NCBI GenBank assembly: GCA_963772555.1
Contig: CAVYXQ010000007.1
Coordinates: forward strand, 620,001 to 684,000
DNA: 64,000 nt
Direction of reading: 5' to 3'
Origin: Roseiarcus sp963772555
Lineage (GTDB): Bacteria; Pseudomonadota; Alphaproteobacteria; Rhizobiales; Beijerinckiaceae
Part shown: positions 16,976 through 25,549 of the stretch, in pieces
Position numbering within the stretch: position 1 is the first letter of the stretch
Layout of the letters: each line of letters starts with the position of its first letter
Program-made: the position numbers and the translations under genes
Notes under the pieces: model-generated
The model's database searches: none
What the model saw: only the letters and a program-made list of their open reading frames with translations
What the model was told of the DNA's origin: nothing

Positions 16976-17908
16976 TCAGATTCCTGGCGCTATGCCAAGT
17001 CCGTGCGGGAAGATCGGTTCGTCAATTCTGTTGGGGATGTCGTCGAGGTAGATATCAAGGCTGCCGACCACGCCAGCGCCATGGCCGGTTGCGCCGGTCA
17101 TCGGGATCATCGCCTCCAGGGCGACCTGCCATTTGTCAGCTATGTAGACGACGCCGGGCTGGAAATATCCCGTGGTCGTCTGTCCGGCGGCGCCGCCGTT
17201 GTAGATTGGCGTCTGAAAAGCGAACTCGGCGACCGGGATCAGGTGCTTGACGAAGTCGTTGTCGATCGCTGCGACATGCGAATTGAAGTAGGGCAGGCTG
17301 TACTGGAGGGTGAAGCCCCAGTTGAACGTGCTGACATTCGGGACGCCCGCCGTCCAATCCTGACCCGGGGAGGTCGTGCTGAATTCGGCGGTAATGGCGA
17401 AAGGGCGTAGGTATTTGAGAGCGGGCGGCAACGTTCCGAAGCCGAGACCTGCGTCTACCAGCGGAGAGTAAGTGTTTTGCCCGCCGGAGCCCGCCAGGAT
17501 TCCCGTGCCGGTTCCGGCCCAGCTGACGTCGAAGCCGACCTTCATCATGAACTCCGCGTCGGGAATGCAGAGGAGCTGGTATTGGATCTCGGTGTCGAGC
17601 GGGTTCCAGCCGTAGCCGCCCAGGTGCTCCCATGTCGGTCCGGAGCCGATTACCACGCTAAGGCCCGGGGTGATCGTCTTGGTCCAGCTGAAGCTCGCGT
17701 CCCACTCGTGGGCGCCGTCGGAATTGTAGGGGACCCAGCTGACGGTCGGCAGCGTGAGTTCGTCCAGAACGCCTGGATCGTCGATGGCGATCGTGGCCGG
17801 GAAGATGCGGTCGCCGCAGACAGCGTGCGGGAAGGCGGACGTGAGCCAGAAGAGCGCGGTCGCGCCCGCGAGCGCGCCGGCGATGGACCGGTGGGAAAGG
17901 CATGACAT
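16976..17908 (-). CDS. Secreted protein, probably outer-membrane beta-barrel, in copper cluster
   Basis: A 310-residue protein with an N-terminal signal (hydrophobic stretch, then Ala-rich to SAFPHAVCG). The mature part alternates short aromatic strands (WDASFSWTKT, NWGFTLQYSLPYF, GYFQPGVVYI), ending in a plausible terminal strand, which suggests a beta-barrel like MetA-pathway or transporter-like outer-membrane proteins. The family is not certain. It lies 17 bases upstream of copC, so a role in moving copper or a copper compound across the outer membrane is an inference from position alone. SD GAGGAG precedes the ATG. Confidence 0.65.
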   Translation of the reverse strand: MSCLSHRSIAGALAGATALFWLTSAFPHAVCGDRIFPATIAIDDPGVLDELTLPTVSWVPYNSDGAHEWDASFSWTKTITPGLSVVIGSGPTWEHLGGYGWNPLDTEIQYQLLCIPDAEFMMKVGFDVSWAGTGTGILAGSGGQNTYSPLVDAGLGFGTLPPALKYLRPFAITAEFSTTSPGQDWTAGVPNVSTFNWGFTLQYSLPYFNSHVAAIDNDFVKHLIPVAEFAFQTPIYNGGAAGQTTTGYFQPGVVYIADKWQVALEAMIPMTGATGHGAGVVGSLDIYLDDIPNRIDEPIFPHGLGIAPGI

Positions 17909-17977
17909 GAGGGAGTCTCCTCGAATCTGAGAGAAAGCAGCCTCGCCCCCAGCGGGGCGCAGGCGAAACGAATCTTC

Positions 17978-18433
17978 TCAGACTGCGAGGGGCGGCGCCC
18001 GGGCCCGGTTGCGGTTCTCGACGCGGAAGGCAACAACGCGTGGCTCAGAAGCGGCGCCGAGGGTTTGGCAGGAGGCGTCGAACCGCTCGGGCAGAGCGGG
18101 AGCGTCTGGCGCGACCAGCGTCGCCGCCTGCGCCGCGAACCGGCATAGCGGACATTGGTCGTCGCAGTGGCCGGGAGGCGCGTGCGGCGCGCCCTTGTCG
18201 TCGGAGTGTACGCAGAATTCGACTGCATCGCCGAACGTGGCCTTGAGATCGGCCGCGACGCGGGTCGTGTCGGATGCAAATCCTGGTTCCGCACGCGCCT
18301 GATGATAGGGAATGGCGATGAGCTGGAAAAGAAGCGTCAGCGCAATGATGAATGCGATAATCGGCGACGGGTGCGCCGCCGCGGTCGTCGCCCGGACGGT
18401 CCGGCGTCCCTTGCTTCTGCCTCCGCCGCTCAC
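17978..18433 (-). CDS. DUF2946-like membrane-anchored Cys/His-rich protein
   Basis: A 151-residue protein starting at GTG 18433 (GAGGAC upstream). A single hydrophobic segment (IIAFIIALTLLFQLIAI) is followed by a probably periplasmic part carrying CVHSDDK, HAPPGHCDDQCPLC, a cluster of Cys and His suited to metal binding. This matches the DUF2946 pattern, often found beside copper or TonB-dependent metal genes. It is the first gene of the copper cluster. Function is unproven. Confidence 0.65.
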   Translation of the reverse strand: MSGGGRSKGRRTVRATTAAAHPSPIIAFIIALTLLFQLIAIPYHQARAEPGFASDTTRVAADLKATFGDAVEFCVHSDDKGAPHAPPGHCDDQCPLCRFAAQAATLVAPDAPALPERFDASCQTLGAASEPRVVAFRVENRNRARAPPLAV

Positions 18434-18636
18434 CCGGGCGTCCTCATCCGGTCGAAACTCGGCCGTTCCAATTCATTATTATCTCAGCGCGGTGGCGGCC
18501 GCAATCCAACGGGTTCGACGCCGCTCAGGGAGTAGGCCCCCGCTTTGCATTCCTTCATCCATTTTGATTTGTGATGGCGCATGGCCTAACGCTGGTTGCG
18601 TCACGAACTTCATTCTCTCTTGGGGATCATCGCCGG
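18434..18636. promoter_or_regulatory. Divergent intergenic region copper cluster/glmS
   Basis: About 200 bases between divergent genes; it must hold the copper-cluster promoter leftward and the glmS promoter rightward. No copper-regulator dyad was clear by eye. Confidence 0.4.
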
Positions 18637-20460
18637 ATGTGTGGAATCGTCGGCATTCTCGGGTCGGGGCCAGTCGCCGGGGCCATCGTCGATGCGCTGA
18701 AGCGCCTCGAATACCGCGGCTATGATTCCGCCGGCGTGGCGACGCTCGAGAACGGCCGGCTCGAACGGCGCCGGGCGGAAGGCAAGCTCCGAAATCTCGA
18801 GGCCAAGCTCGCTGTCGCCCCGCTTTCGGGCTCGATCGGCATCGGCCACACCCGCTGGGCAACTCATGGCAAACCGACCGAGAGGAATGCGCATCCGCAC
18901 GCCTCGCGCACGCTGGCCGTCGTCCACAACGGCATCATCGAGAATTTCAAGGCGCTGCGCGAGGACCTCGCCGCCAAAGGCTTCCGTTTCGAGACCGATA
19001 CCAACTCCGAGATCGCCGCGCTGGTTGTCGAGGATGAACGCGCCGCGGGCAAGCCGCCCGCCGAAGCCGTGCAGGCGGCGCTGAAGCGCATGCGCGGCGC
19101 TTTCGCGCTCGTCTATCTGTTCGAGGGCGAGGAGAATCTCCTGATCGGCGCGCGCGAAGGCGCGCCGCTCGCGATCGGCTACGGCGAAGGGGAAATGTAT
19201 CTCGGCTCCGACGCGCTGGCGCTCGCGCCGTTCACCAATCGCGTGGCTTATCTCGAGGAAGGCGACTGGGTCGTCGTGACGCGCGAGGGCGCCGAAGTGC
19301 GCGACGCGTCGGGCAAGCCCGCCCGGCGGAGGGTCCAGATCAGCCGGGCCGGCAGCCTGCTGGCCGAGAAGGGCAATTACCGGCACTTCATGGCCAAGGA
19401 GATCCATGAGCAGCCGGAGGTCGTCGGCCATACGCTCGCCCATTACGTCGATATGGCGACGATGCGGCTGAAGCCCTTCGCCTGGCCGGTCGACCCGAAG
19501 ACGCTGAACCGGGTCTCGATCGTCGGTTGCGGCACGGCCTACGTGGCCGGGCTCATCGGAAAATACTGGATCGAGCGCTTCGCCCGGCTGCCGGTCGAGA
19601 TCGACGTCGCTTCCGAATACCGCTACCGCGAGGCGCCGGTCGAAAGGAACGGCCTGACCATCGTCATTTCGCAGTCCGGCGAAACCGCCGACACGCTGGC
19701 GTCGCTGCGCTATGTCAAGGAGAACGGTTCGAAGACGGTCGGCGTCGTCAATGTTCAGACCTCGAGTATTGCACGGCTCACCGACGCGGCGGCGCCGACG
19801 CTGGCGGGCCCGGAGATCGGCGTCGCCTCGACCAAGGCCTTTACCTGCCAGCTCGCGGTCATGGCGGCGCTGGCGATCGGCCTTGGACGGGCGCGCGGCG
19901 CGATCGACGAGGCGACGGAGACGTCGCTGATCGGCGAACTCATCCTCACGCCGGGCCTGCTGGCGGAAGCGCTGAGACTCGACGCTGAGGCCGAGGCGCT
20001 CGCGCGTACGGTCGCCCGCGTGCGCGACGTGCTCTATCTCGGGCGAGGCACGTCCTATCCGCTCGCACTCGAAGGCGCTCTCAAGCTGAAGGAGCTGAGC
20101 TACATTCACGCCGAGGGCTACGCCGCAGGCGAATTGAAACACGGGCCGATCGCCCTCATTGACGAAGCCATGCCCGTCGTCGTCATCGCGCCACGCGACC
20201 CCACGTTCGAGAAAACGGTCTCCAACATGCAGGAGGTCGCGGCGCGTGGCGGGCGGATCGTGCTGATCGGCGAGAGGCGGGCGGCCGGGGAGGCCGGGGT
20301 GGCGATCGAGCACTTCCTGGCGATGCCGGACATGGGCGCCAATTTCGCGCCGATCGTCTACGCCGCCCCGATCCAGATGCTCGCCTACCACACCGCCGTG
20401 ATCATGGGCAAAGACGCCGACCAGCCGCGCAACCTCGCGAAATCGGTTACGGTGGAGTAG
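18637..20460 (+). CDS. glmS: Glutamine-fructose-6-phosphate aminotransferase (isomerizing)
   Basis: Makes glucosamine-6-phosphate from fructose-6-phosphate and glutamine, the entry to amino-sugar synthesis. The mature N-terminal Cys nucleophile follows the start (MCGIVGILG), with the glutaminase domain over about residues 1-220 (HTRWATHG, HNGIIEN). Two SIS domains follow (CGTAYVAG, SQSGETADTL, ASTKAFTCQ, GRGTSYPLALEG) and the family C-terminus NLAKSVTVE. Length 607 is normal. The open frame begins 22 codons earlier, but Cys must be residue 2. GGGGAT lies about ten bases upstream. Confidence 0.96.
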   Translation: MCGIVGILGSGPVAGAIVDALKRLEYRGYDSAGVATLENGRLERRRAEGKLRNLEAKLAVAPLSGSIGIGHTRWATHGKPTERNAHPHASRTLAVVHNGIIENFKALREDLAAKGFRFETDTNSEIAALVVEDERAAGKPPAEAVQAALKRMRGAFALVYLFEGEENLLIGAREGAPLAIGYGEGEMYLGSDALALAPFTNRVAYLEEGDWVVVTREGAEVRDASGKPARRRVQISRAGSLLAEKGNYRHFMAKEIHEQPEVVGHTLAHYVDMATMRLKPFAWPVDPKTLNRVSIVGCGTAYVAGLIGKYWIERFARLPVEIDVASEYRYREAPVERNGLTIVISQSGETADTLASLRYVKENGSKTVGVVNVQTSSIARLTDAAAPTLAGPEIGVASTKAFTCQLAVMAALAIGLGRARGAIDEATETSLIGELILTPGLLAEALRLDAEAEALARTVARVRDVLYLGRGTSYPLALEGALKLKELSYIHAEGYAAGELKHGPIALIDEAMPVVVIAPRDPTFEKTVSNMQEVAARGGRIVLIGERRAAGEAGVAIEHFLAMPDMGANFAPIVYAAPIQMLAYHTAVIMGKDADQPRNLAKSVTVE

Positions 20461-20461
20461 C

Positions 20462-20479
20462 TCGGGGCTTGAGCCCCGA
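20462..20479. terminator. GC hairpin after glmS
   Basis: TCGGGGCT and AGCCCCGA pair around a two-base TG, directly after the glmS stop. No run of T follows, so it may stabilise the mRNA end or act as a weak terminator. Confidence 0.4.
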
Positions 20480-20551
20480 AACAAAACGGGCGTCCGTGTG
20501 TTTCTCGGCACCGGTTGACTCGCCGCAAGCCGCGAGCGTCGAAATGGCGTC

Positions 20552-21013
20552 ATGAAGGCAAAAGGGAGCACTCGGACGATGCGTAGGATCGATACGAGCG
20601 AGCGGCCGATGCCCGAGATCAACCCGGCCAAGGTCTGTTTCGTAGTCGAGAAGGCGCGTGAACTCCTCAGCGAGGATGTCGGCGTCGATCCGGATGCGTC
20701 GAATCCGACCGACGATGGCGAGCGCGCCGTGCTGACCGACGCCAACGGCTCTTTCCGCCGGGAACTCGTCGAGTTCATCCGGGATCTCGACGTCGACGAG
20801 GCCGCGGCGCTCGTCGCGCTGGTGTGGATCGGGCGCGGCGACTTCGAGGCGGAGGACTGGCGGAGCGCAGTCGCCGCGGCCGCCGAGCGCAGCGAGGGGC
20901 CGACCTGGAAATATCTCCTCGGCATGCCGCTGTTGCCGGATTATCTCGGCGATGCGCTCTCCGCTTTTGGACGTTCGTGCGAGGATTTCGAGGAGGGGGA
21001 AGAGGACGCCTGA
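20552..21013 (+). CDS. DUF3775 domain protein
   Basis: A 153-residue acidic soluble protein. From about residue 20 (MPEINPAKVCFVVEKARE) it matches the alphaproteobacterial DUF3775 pattern, with EFIRDLDVDEAAALVALVWIGRG in the middle and LLGMPLLPDYLGDAL near the end. No catalytic motif is known. Starts at 20552, 20579 (GGGAG ten bases upstream) and 20609 are all possible; the shorter ones fit the family better. Confidence 0.75.
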   Translation: MKAKGSTRTMRRIDTSERPMPEINPAKVCFVVEKARELLSEDVGVDPDASNPTDDGERAVLTDANGSFRRELVEFIRDLDVDEAAALVALVWIGRGDFEAEDWRSAVAAAAERSEGPTWKYLLGMPLLPDYLGDALSAFGRSCEDFEEGEEDA

Positions 21014-21177
21014 GGCGGTCTGGCTTTCCCGTTTGCAGCTTCTGGCCCGGGCTCGGCCCAGCAAAGATAGGCCGAGCGTCAATTGCGGTCGATGATCGCC
21101 TGACGGTTTGCCGCGCCGTTCGCCTTGCATTCGCCGTGCCGAGCCGCCATTTTTGCCCGGCTCGCCGCGAGACCCTC

Positions 21178-21900
21178 ATGTCCGTCGAACTGCCGAAAGC
21201 TTCTTTTCATCGTTCGCTCGGCGCGCGCCTGCGCTCCTGGTTCTTCACCGGACTTGTCGTCTTCGGGCCGGTGGCGGTGACCGCCTATATCGCGTGGTGG
21301 GCGATCGACACGGTCGACAATTGGGTCAAGCCGTGGCTGCCGCAAAGCGCTTTGCCGGATTCCTATCTGCCGTTTCATGTGCCCGGCTTCGGCGTCGTCA
21401 TCGCCCTCGCCGGCCTGACGTTGCTTGGATTCCTCACCGCCAATATTATCGGCCGGTCGCTTGTAAGCTTCAGCGAGGCGATGCTCGACCGCACGCCGCT
21501 CGTCCGCGGCGTCTACAAGGGTCTCAAGCAGATCTTCGAGACAGTCTTCAGCCAGTCCGGCACGCAGTTCCGTAAAGTCGGCCTGGTTGAATTTCCGGTC
21601 AAGGGAAGCTGGTCGATCGTCTTCGTCTCTTCGCCGCCCGGCGGCATCGTGGCCGCTGCGCTCCCAGGCGGCAAGCCGATGATCTCGGTTTTCATGCCCT
21701 GCACGCCCAATCCGACCACCGGATTCTTCTTCTACGTTTCCCCGGAGGATGTAATCGAACTGCCGATCTCGGCTGACGACGCCGCCAAGCTGATCATGTC
21801 GGCCGGCCTCATCCAGCCGGGCGGCCAGGCGGTTCTGGCCACAATGGCGGAAGCCGCAAAGCTTGAGAAGCTTAAGGAGAAAGTAAACGGCGAGGCCTAA
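21178..21900 (+). CDS. DUF502 family membrane protein
   Basis: A 240-residue protein with two strong transmembrane segments (about residues 20-42, FFTGLVVFGPVAVTAYIAWW, and 68-90) followed by the conserved DUF502 region: DRTPLVRGVYKGLKQIFET, VEFPVKGSWSIVF and TPNPTTGFFFYV. Function of the family is unknown. An ATG at 21178 starts the family-like region; the open frame continues upstream without similarity. It is the gene immediately before frr, in the place where pyrH usually stands. Confidence 0.87.
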   Translation: MSVELPKASFHRSLGARLRSWFFTGLVVFGPVAVTAYIAWWAIDTVDNWVKPWLPQSALPDSYLPFHVPGFGVVIALAGLTLLGFLTANIIGRSLVSFSEAMLDRTPLVRGVYKGLKQIFETVFSQSGTQFRKVGLVEFPVKGSWSIVFVSSPPGGIVAAALPGGKPMISVFMPCTPNPTTGFFFYVSPEDVIELPISADDAAKLIMSAGLIQPGGQAVLATMAEAAKLEKLKEKVNGEA

Positions 21901-22027
21901 GCTTCCCCGGCTGTCATGCGCCCGATCCTGTGCTAAGGAGGCCCATAGGCCCGCGAAACTCGCAACCGAGCCGAGCGTTGGCCGCCAGGCGCTGGGGCGG
22001 CTCGGAGATTGAAAATGCAGGGACCAA

Positions 22028-22594
22028 ATGGCGCAATTGCCAAAATTCGATCTCGAAGACCTCAAGCGGCGCATGCAGGCCGGGCACGCGGCTTTGAAGC
22101 ATGAACTCGGGGGATTGCGCACCGGCCGCGCAAGCGCGAGCCTCCTCGAGCCGGTGCATGTCGAGGCCTATGGGCAACGCATGCCGCTGACTCAGGTCGC
22201 CACGATCAGCGTGCCCGAACCGCGCGCGCTTTCGGTCTCGGTGTGGGACAAAAGCATGGTCCATGCAGTCGATAAGGCGATCCGGGATTCCAATCTCGGC
22301 CTCAGCCCCACGGTCGAGGGGACGATCCTGCGCATCCGCATCCCCGAGCTCAACGAGCAGCGCCGCAAGGAGATGGTCAAGATCGCGCACAAATATGCCG
22401 AGGATGCGAGGGTTGCGGTGCGTCACGTGCGCCGCGACGGCCTCGACGTTCTGAAGAAGCTTCTGAAGGAACACGCCATCAGCGAGGATGACGAAAAGCA
22501 TCACGAGGCCGAAGTGCAGAAGGCGACGGACCTCGCGATCAAGGAGATCGACGGATCGCTGGCGGCGAAGGAAAAGGAAATCATGCAGGTCTAG
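22028..22594 (+). CDS. frr: Ribosome recycling factor
   Basis: Splits post-termination ribosomes together with EF-G. The 188-residue three-helix bundle plus beta domain is complete: LGGLRTGRASASLLEPV, YGQRMPLTQVATISVPEPR, WDKSMVHAVDKAIRDSNLG and LNEQRRKEMVK. It opens the plus-strand run frr-uppS-cdsA-dxr-rseP-bamA. In most alphaproteobacteria pyrH is directly upstream; here it is 19 kb away. Confidence 0.97.
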   Translation: MAQLPKFDLEDLKRRMQAGHAALKHELGGLRTGRASASLLEPVHVEAYGQRMPLTQVATISVPEPRALSVSVWDKSMVHAVDKAIRDSNLGLSPTVEGTILRIRIPELNEQRRKEMVKIAHKYAEDARVAVRHVRRDGLDVLKKLLKEHAISEDDEKHHEAEVQKATDLAIKEIDGSLAAKEKEIMQV

Positions 22595-22621
22595 GCTGAA
22601 GCCGTGGCTGGGGGCCTCCGC

Positions 22622-23386
22622 ATGTCCTTTCCTCGTTCCGTTTCGGGCGCGCGCCCGGCAGAAGCGCCGGCGCATGTCGCGATAATCATGGACGGCAACG
22701 GCCGCTGGGCCCAGGCGCGCGGACTGCCGCGGTTCGAGGGCCACCGCCGCGGAGTCGAGGCGGTGCGGCGCGTCGTCAGGGCCGCCATCAAGCACGGCGT
22801 GCGCTTCCTGACTATCTTCAGTTTTTCCTCGGAGAACTGGCGCAGGCCGGCGGACGAGGTGGCGATGCTGATGGGCCTGCTCAAACGCTTTATCCGCAAC
22901 GACCTCGCCGACCTGCATGATCATGGGGTGCGGGTGCGAATCATTGGCGAGCGCGACAATCTCGCCCCCGACATCGCGCCGCTGCTGGTCGAGGCCGAGC
23001 AATTGACGAAGAACAATCGTGGGCTGACGCTGACGGTCGCGTTCAACTATGGCGGTCGCCAGGAGATCGTCGAAGCGGCGCGGCGTTTGGCCGACGCGGC
23101 GCGCCAGGGCCGGATCGACCCGGATCGCATCAGCGCCGAGGATTTCGAGGCCGGCCTCGGCACGGCCGGCCTTCCCGACCCGGATCTCATCATCCGCACC
23201 TCCGGCGAGATGCGGTTGTCGAATTTTCTGCTTTGGCAGGCGGCCTACGCCGAACTTGTCTTCCTCCCGATCTTGTGGCCGGATTTCGACGAGGCGGCGT
23301 TCGTTTCCGCGCTCGACCAGTACGCGGCGCGCGAGCGGCGTTTCGGGGCCGTGCCGGAACCCGTGGTCGCCTTGTCGGTTTCATGA
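22622..23386 (+). CDS. uppS: Undecaprenyl diphosphate synthase (cis-prenyltransferase)
   Basis: Extends farnesyl diphosphate with isopentenyl diphosphate to the C55 carrier for cell-wall synthesis. Hallmarks: IIMDGNGRWAQARGLPR with the catalytic Asp, FSSENWRRP, and the C-terminal RTSGEMRLSNFLLWQ and ELVFLPILWPDF. Start ATG 22622 is preceded by GGGGG; a GTG at 22604 is also in frame. It is 27 bases after frr and nearly abuts cdsA. Confidence 0.95.
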   Translation: MSFPRSVSGARPAEAPAHVAIIMDGNGRWAQARGLPRFEGHRRGVEAVRRVVRAAIKHGVRFLTIFSFSSENWRRPADEVAMLMGLLKRFIRNDLADLHDHGVRVRIIGERDNLAPDIAPLLVEAEQLTKNNRGLTLTVAFNYGGRQEIVEAARRLADAARQGRIDPDRISAEDFEAGLGTAGLPDPDLIIRTSGEMRLSNFLLWQAAYAELVFLPILWPDFDEAAFVSALDQYAARERRFGAVPEPVVALSVS

Positions 23387-23390
23387 GGTC

Positions 23391-24263
23391 ATGAGCATGG
23401 CCGCAAGCCCCGGGAACGCGAACGCTCAGTCGGGGCCTCGCCGGGTTAGTTCGCGAATCGGCGCGGATCTGCGGCCCCGCGCGATCGCCGCCGTGGCGCT
23501 GGGGGTCGTCGCGCTCGCTGCGGCGTGGTTTGGCGGGGCGGTCTTCGCCGCCTTTTGGCTGCTCGCCTCTGTGGTCGTGCTTTGGGAATGGCAGCGGATG
23601 GTGCAGAGCGGCCGGCTGCCCGAACGGGTGGCGGCCGGAACGCTCGCGATTCTTATCGGCGCGCTCCTCGCTTTGCACAAGTCGGCGCCCGGCGCGGTCG
23701 CGGTTCTGGTCCTCGGGGCGCTGGGGGTTGGATGCATCGCGCGGGCGCCGTCGCGCGTCTGGGCCGCTGCCGGCGTCCTCTACGCCGGGGCGTTCGTCCT
23801 CAGCCTCGCGCTGCTTCGCGCGAGCCCAAATTATGGTCTTGCCGCAATTCTGTGGCTCTACGCGGTCGTCTGGGGGGCGGACATTGCAGCCTACTTTGCC
23901 GGAAGACTCATCGGGGGTCCCCGGCTCTGGCCCAGCGTTTCGCCGGGCAAGACCTGGTCCGGAGCGGTCGTCGGCGCGCTTGCCGGCGCCGCGGTCGGCC
24001 TCCTTTTGAGCGAATGGACCAACCGGGTGGACAGGCTCTTCTGGCTCGGGCTCGCCGCCGCGATCGTCTCTGCGCTCGGCGACCTCTTCGAGTCCGCGGT
24101 GAAGAGGCGCTTCGGCGTCAAGGATTCGAGCGGGCTCATTCCGGGCCATGGCGGCCTCATGGACCGGCTCGACGCCTTTATCGCGGCCTCCGTCTTCGCT
24201 GCGGTCGTCGCGGCGGTCAACACCAAGGGTTCGTTCATCGCCAGCGGAGTCTTTCGATGGTGA
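23391..24263 (+). CDS. cdsA: Phosphatidate cytidylyltransferase
   Basis: Makes CDP-diacylglycerol, the precursor of all phospholipids, in the inner membrane. About eight hydrophobic helices are followed by the CdsA signature SAVKRRFGVKDSSGLIPGHG then GLMDRLD. Start is ATG 23391 or 23397; the latter has GAGG eight bases upstream inside the uppS stop region. The 3' end overlaps dxr by seven bases. Confidence 0.93.
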   Translation: MSMAASPGNANAQSGPRRVSSRIGADLRPRAIAAVALGVVALAAAWFGGAVFAAFWLLASVVVLWEWQRMVQSGRLPERVAAGTLAILIGALLALHKSAPGAVAVLVLGALGVGCIARAPSRVWAAAGVLYAGAFVLSLALLRASPNYGLAAILWLYAVVWGADIAAYFAGRLIGGPRLWPSVSPGKTWSGAVVGALAGAAVGLLLSEWTNRVDRLFWLGLAAAIVSALGDLFESAVKRRFGVKDSSGLIPGHGGLMDRLDAFIAASVFAAVVAAVNTKGSFIASGVFRW

Positions 24264-25480
24264 GCGCGCTGGGCCTCGCTCCATTTGCCCTGAGGCCGAC
24301 CGGTTTGCAGCCGCAGCAAGCGCCCAAGCGTCTTGCCATTCTCGGCGCCACCGGATCGATCGGCCGTTCCTGCGCGCAGGTGATCGCGGCCGCGCCCGGG
24401 CGTTTCGCGGTCGCCTCGGTGGCGGGCGGGCGCGACGGATCAGCGCTCGCCGATTGCGCCGTCAAGCTCGGCGCCGAATTCGCCGCGCTCGCCGATCCTG
24501 CCGGCTATCATGACCTCCGGGCGGGGCTCGCCGGCTCCGGCATCGAAGCCGCCGCGGGGCCGGAGGCGGTGGTGGAAGCGGCGCTCCGCGACGCCGATCT
24601 AGTCGTCTCGGCGATCGTTGGCGCGGCCGGTCTCGAGCCGACCTTCGCCGCTGTCGCCGAGGGGCGGACGATCGCGCTGGCCAACAAGGAGACGCTGGTC
24701 TGCGCCGGCGCAGCGGTGATGCGGATGGCCAAACGCGCGGGCGCGATGATGCTGCCGGTGGATTCCGAGCACAACGCGCTTTTCCAGGCGATCGGCGCGC
24801 GGGATCCCGATACGATCGAAATGATGACGATCACCGCGTCCGGCGGTCCCTTCCGGGAATGGACCGCTGAGCGCATCGCAAAGGCGACGCGCGAGGAAGC
24901 GCTGGCCCATCCGAACTGGGTCATGGGGCCGAAGGTTACGATCAACTCGGCCGGGCTCATGAACAAAGGACTCGAACTGATCGAGGCGCACTTCCTCTTC
25001 GGACTTCCGCCCGAGCGCCTGGACGTGGTGGTTCACCCTCAGTCCATCGTGCACGGGCTCGTCGCTTTCGCCGATGGATCGCTGATCGCCGGGATGGCGT
25101 CGCCGGACATGCGCACACCAATCGCTCATTGCCTGGCCTTTCCCGACCGGATCGCCTCGGGCGTCCGGCCGCCGGATCTTGCGGCGCTCGGGCGCCTCAC
25201 CTTCGAGCGGGCGGACCTCCGCCGCTTTCCTGCGCTCGGGATCGCGATCGATGCGCTCCGGGCTGGCGGGGGCGCCCCGACTGCCCTCAACGCCGCCAAC
25301 GAAATCGCCGTTGCCGCATTCCTGGACCGGCGGATCGGATTCTGCGACATCGCGCTATTCGTCGCGAGCACGATTTCGACCATGGAAGCCGCCGGCGAAC
25401 TGGCGGCGCCGGAAGACGTTGCGCAAGCCCTGGCGATTCACCATATCGCCGGCGACAGGATGAAACGCCTCTTGGCGTGA
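24257..25480 (+). CDS. dxr: 1-Deoxy-D-xylulose-5-phosphate reductoisomerase
   Basis: NADPH-dependent second step of the MEP isoprenoid pathway. The N-terminal Rossmann motif LGATGSIGRSC, the catalytic-domain PVDSEHNALFQ, ITASGGPFR, PNWVMGPKVTINSAGLMNKG and HPQSIVHG are all present; 407 residues, slightly long at the N-terminus. The ATG at 24257 lies within the cdsA stop region, so translation is probably coupled. Confidence 0.96.
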   Translation: MVSALGLAPFALRPTGLQPQQAPKRLAILGATGSIGRSCAQVIAAAPGRFAVASVAGGRDGSALADCAVKLGAEFAALADPAGYHDLRAGLAGSGIEAAAGPEAVVEAALRDADLVVSAIVGAAGLEPTFAAVAEGRTIALANKETLVCAGAAVMRMAKRAGAMMLPVDSEHNALFQAIGARDPDTIEMMTITASGGPFREWTAERIAKATREEALAHPNWVMGPKVTINSAGLMNKGLELIEAHFLFGLPPERLDVVVHPQSIVHGLVAFADGSLIAGMASPDMRTPIAHCLAFPDRIASGVRPPDLAALGRLTFERADLRRFPALGIAIDALRAGGGAPTALNAANEIAVAAFLDRRIGFCDIALFVASTISTMEAAGELAAPEDVAQALAIHHIAGDRMKRLLA

Positions 25481-25549
25481 CTGAAGTCGCCCTGTAGCTT
25501 TCCGGCAATCATATTCAGCGGCCGACCGGTCCGCACGGGAGTCCGACTT

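Noticed and set aside
18610..20925. A 771-codon open frame antisense to glmS
   Set aside because: It is exactly opposite an essential, fully conserved gene; composition is Arg/Asp/His-rich as expected for the antisense of GC-rich coding DNA, and no family pattern is seen.
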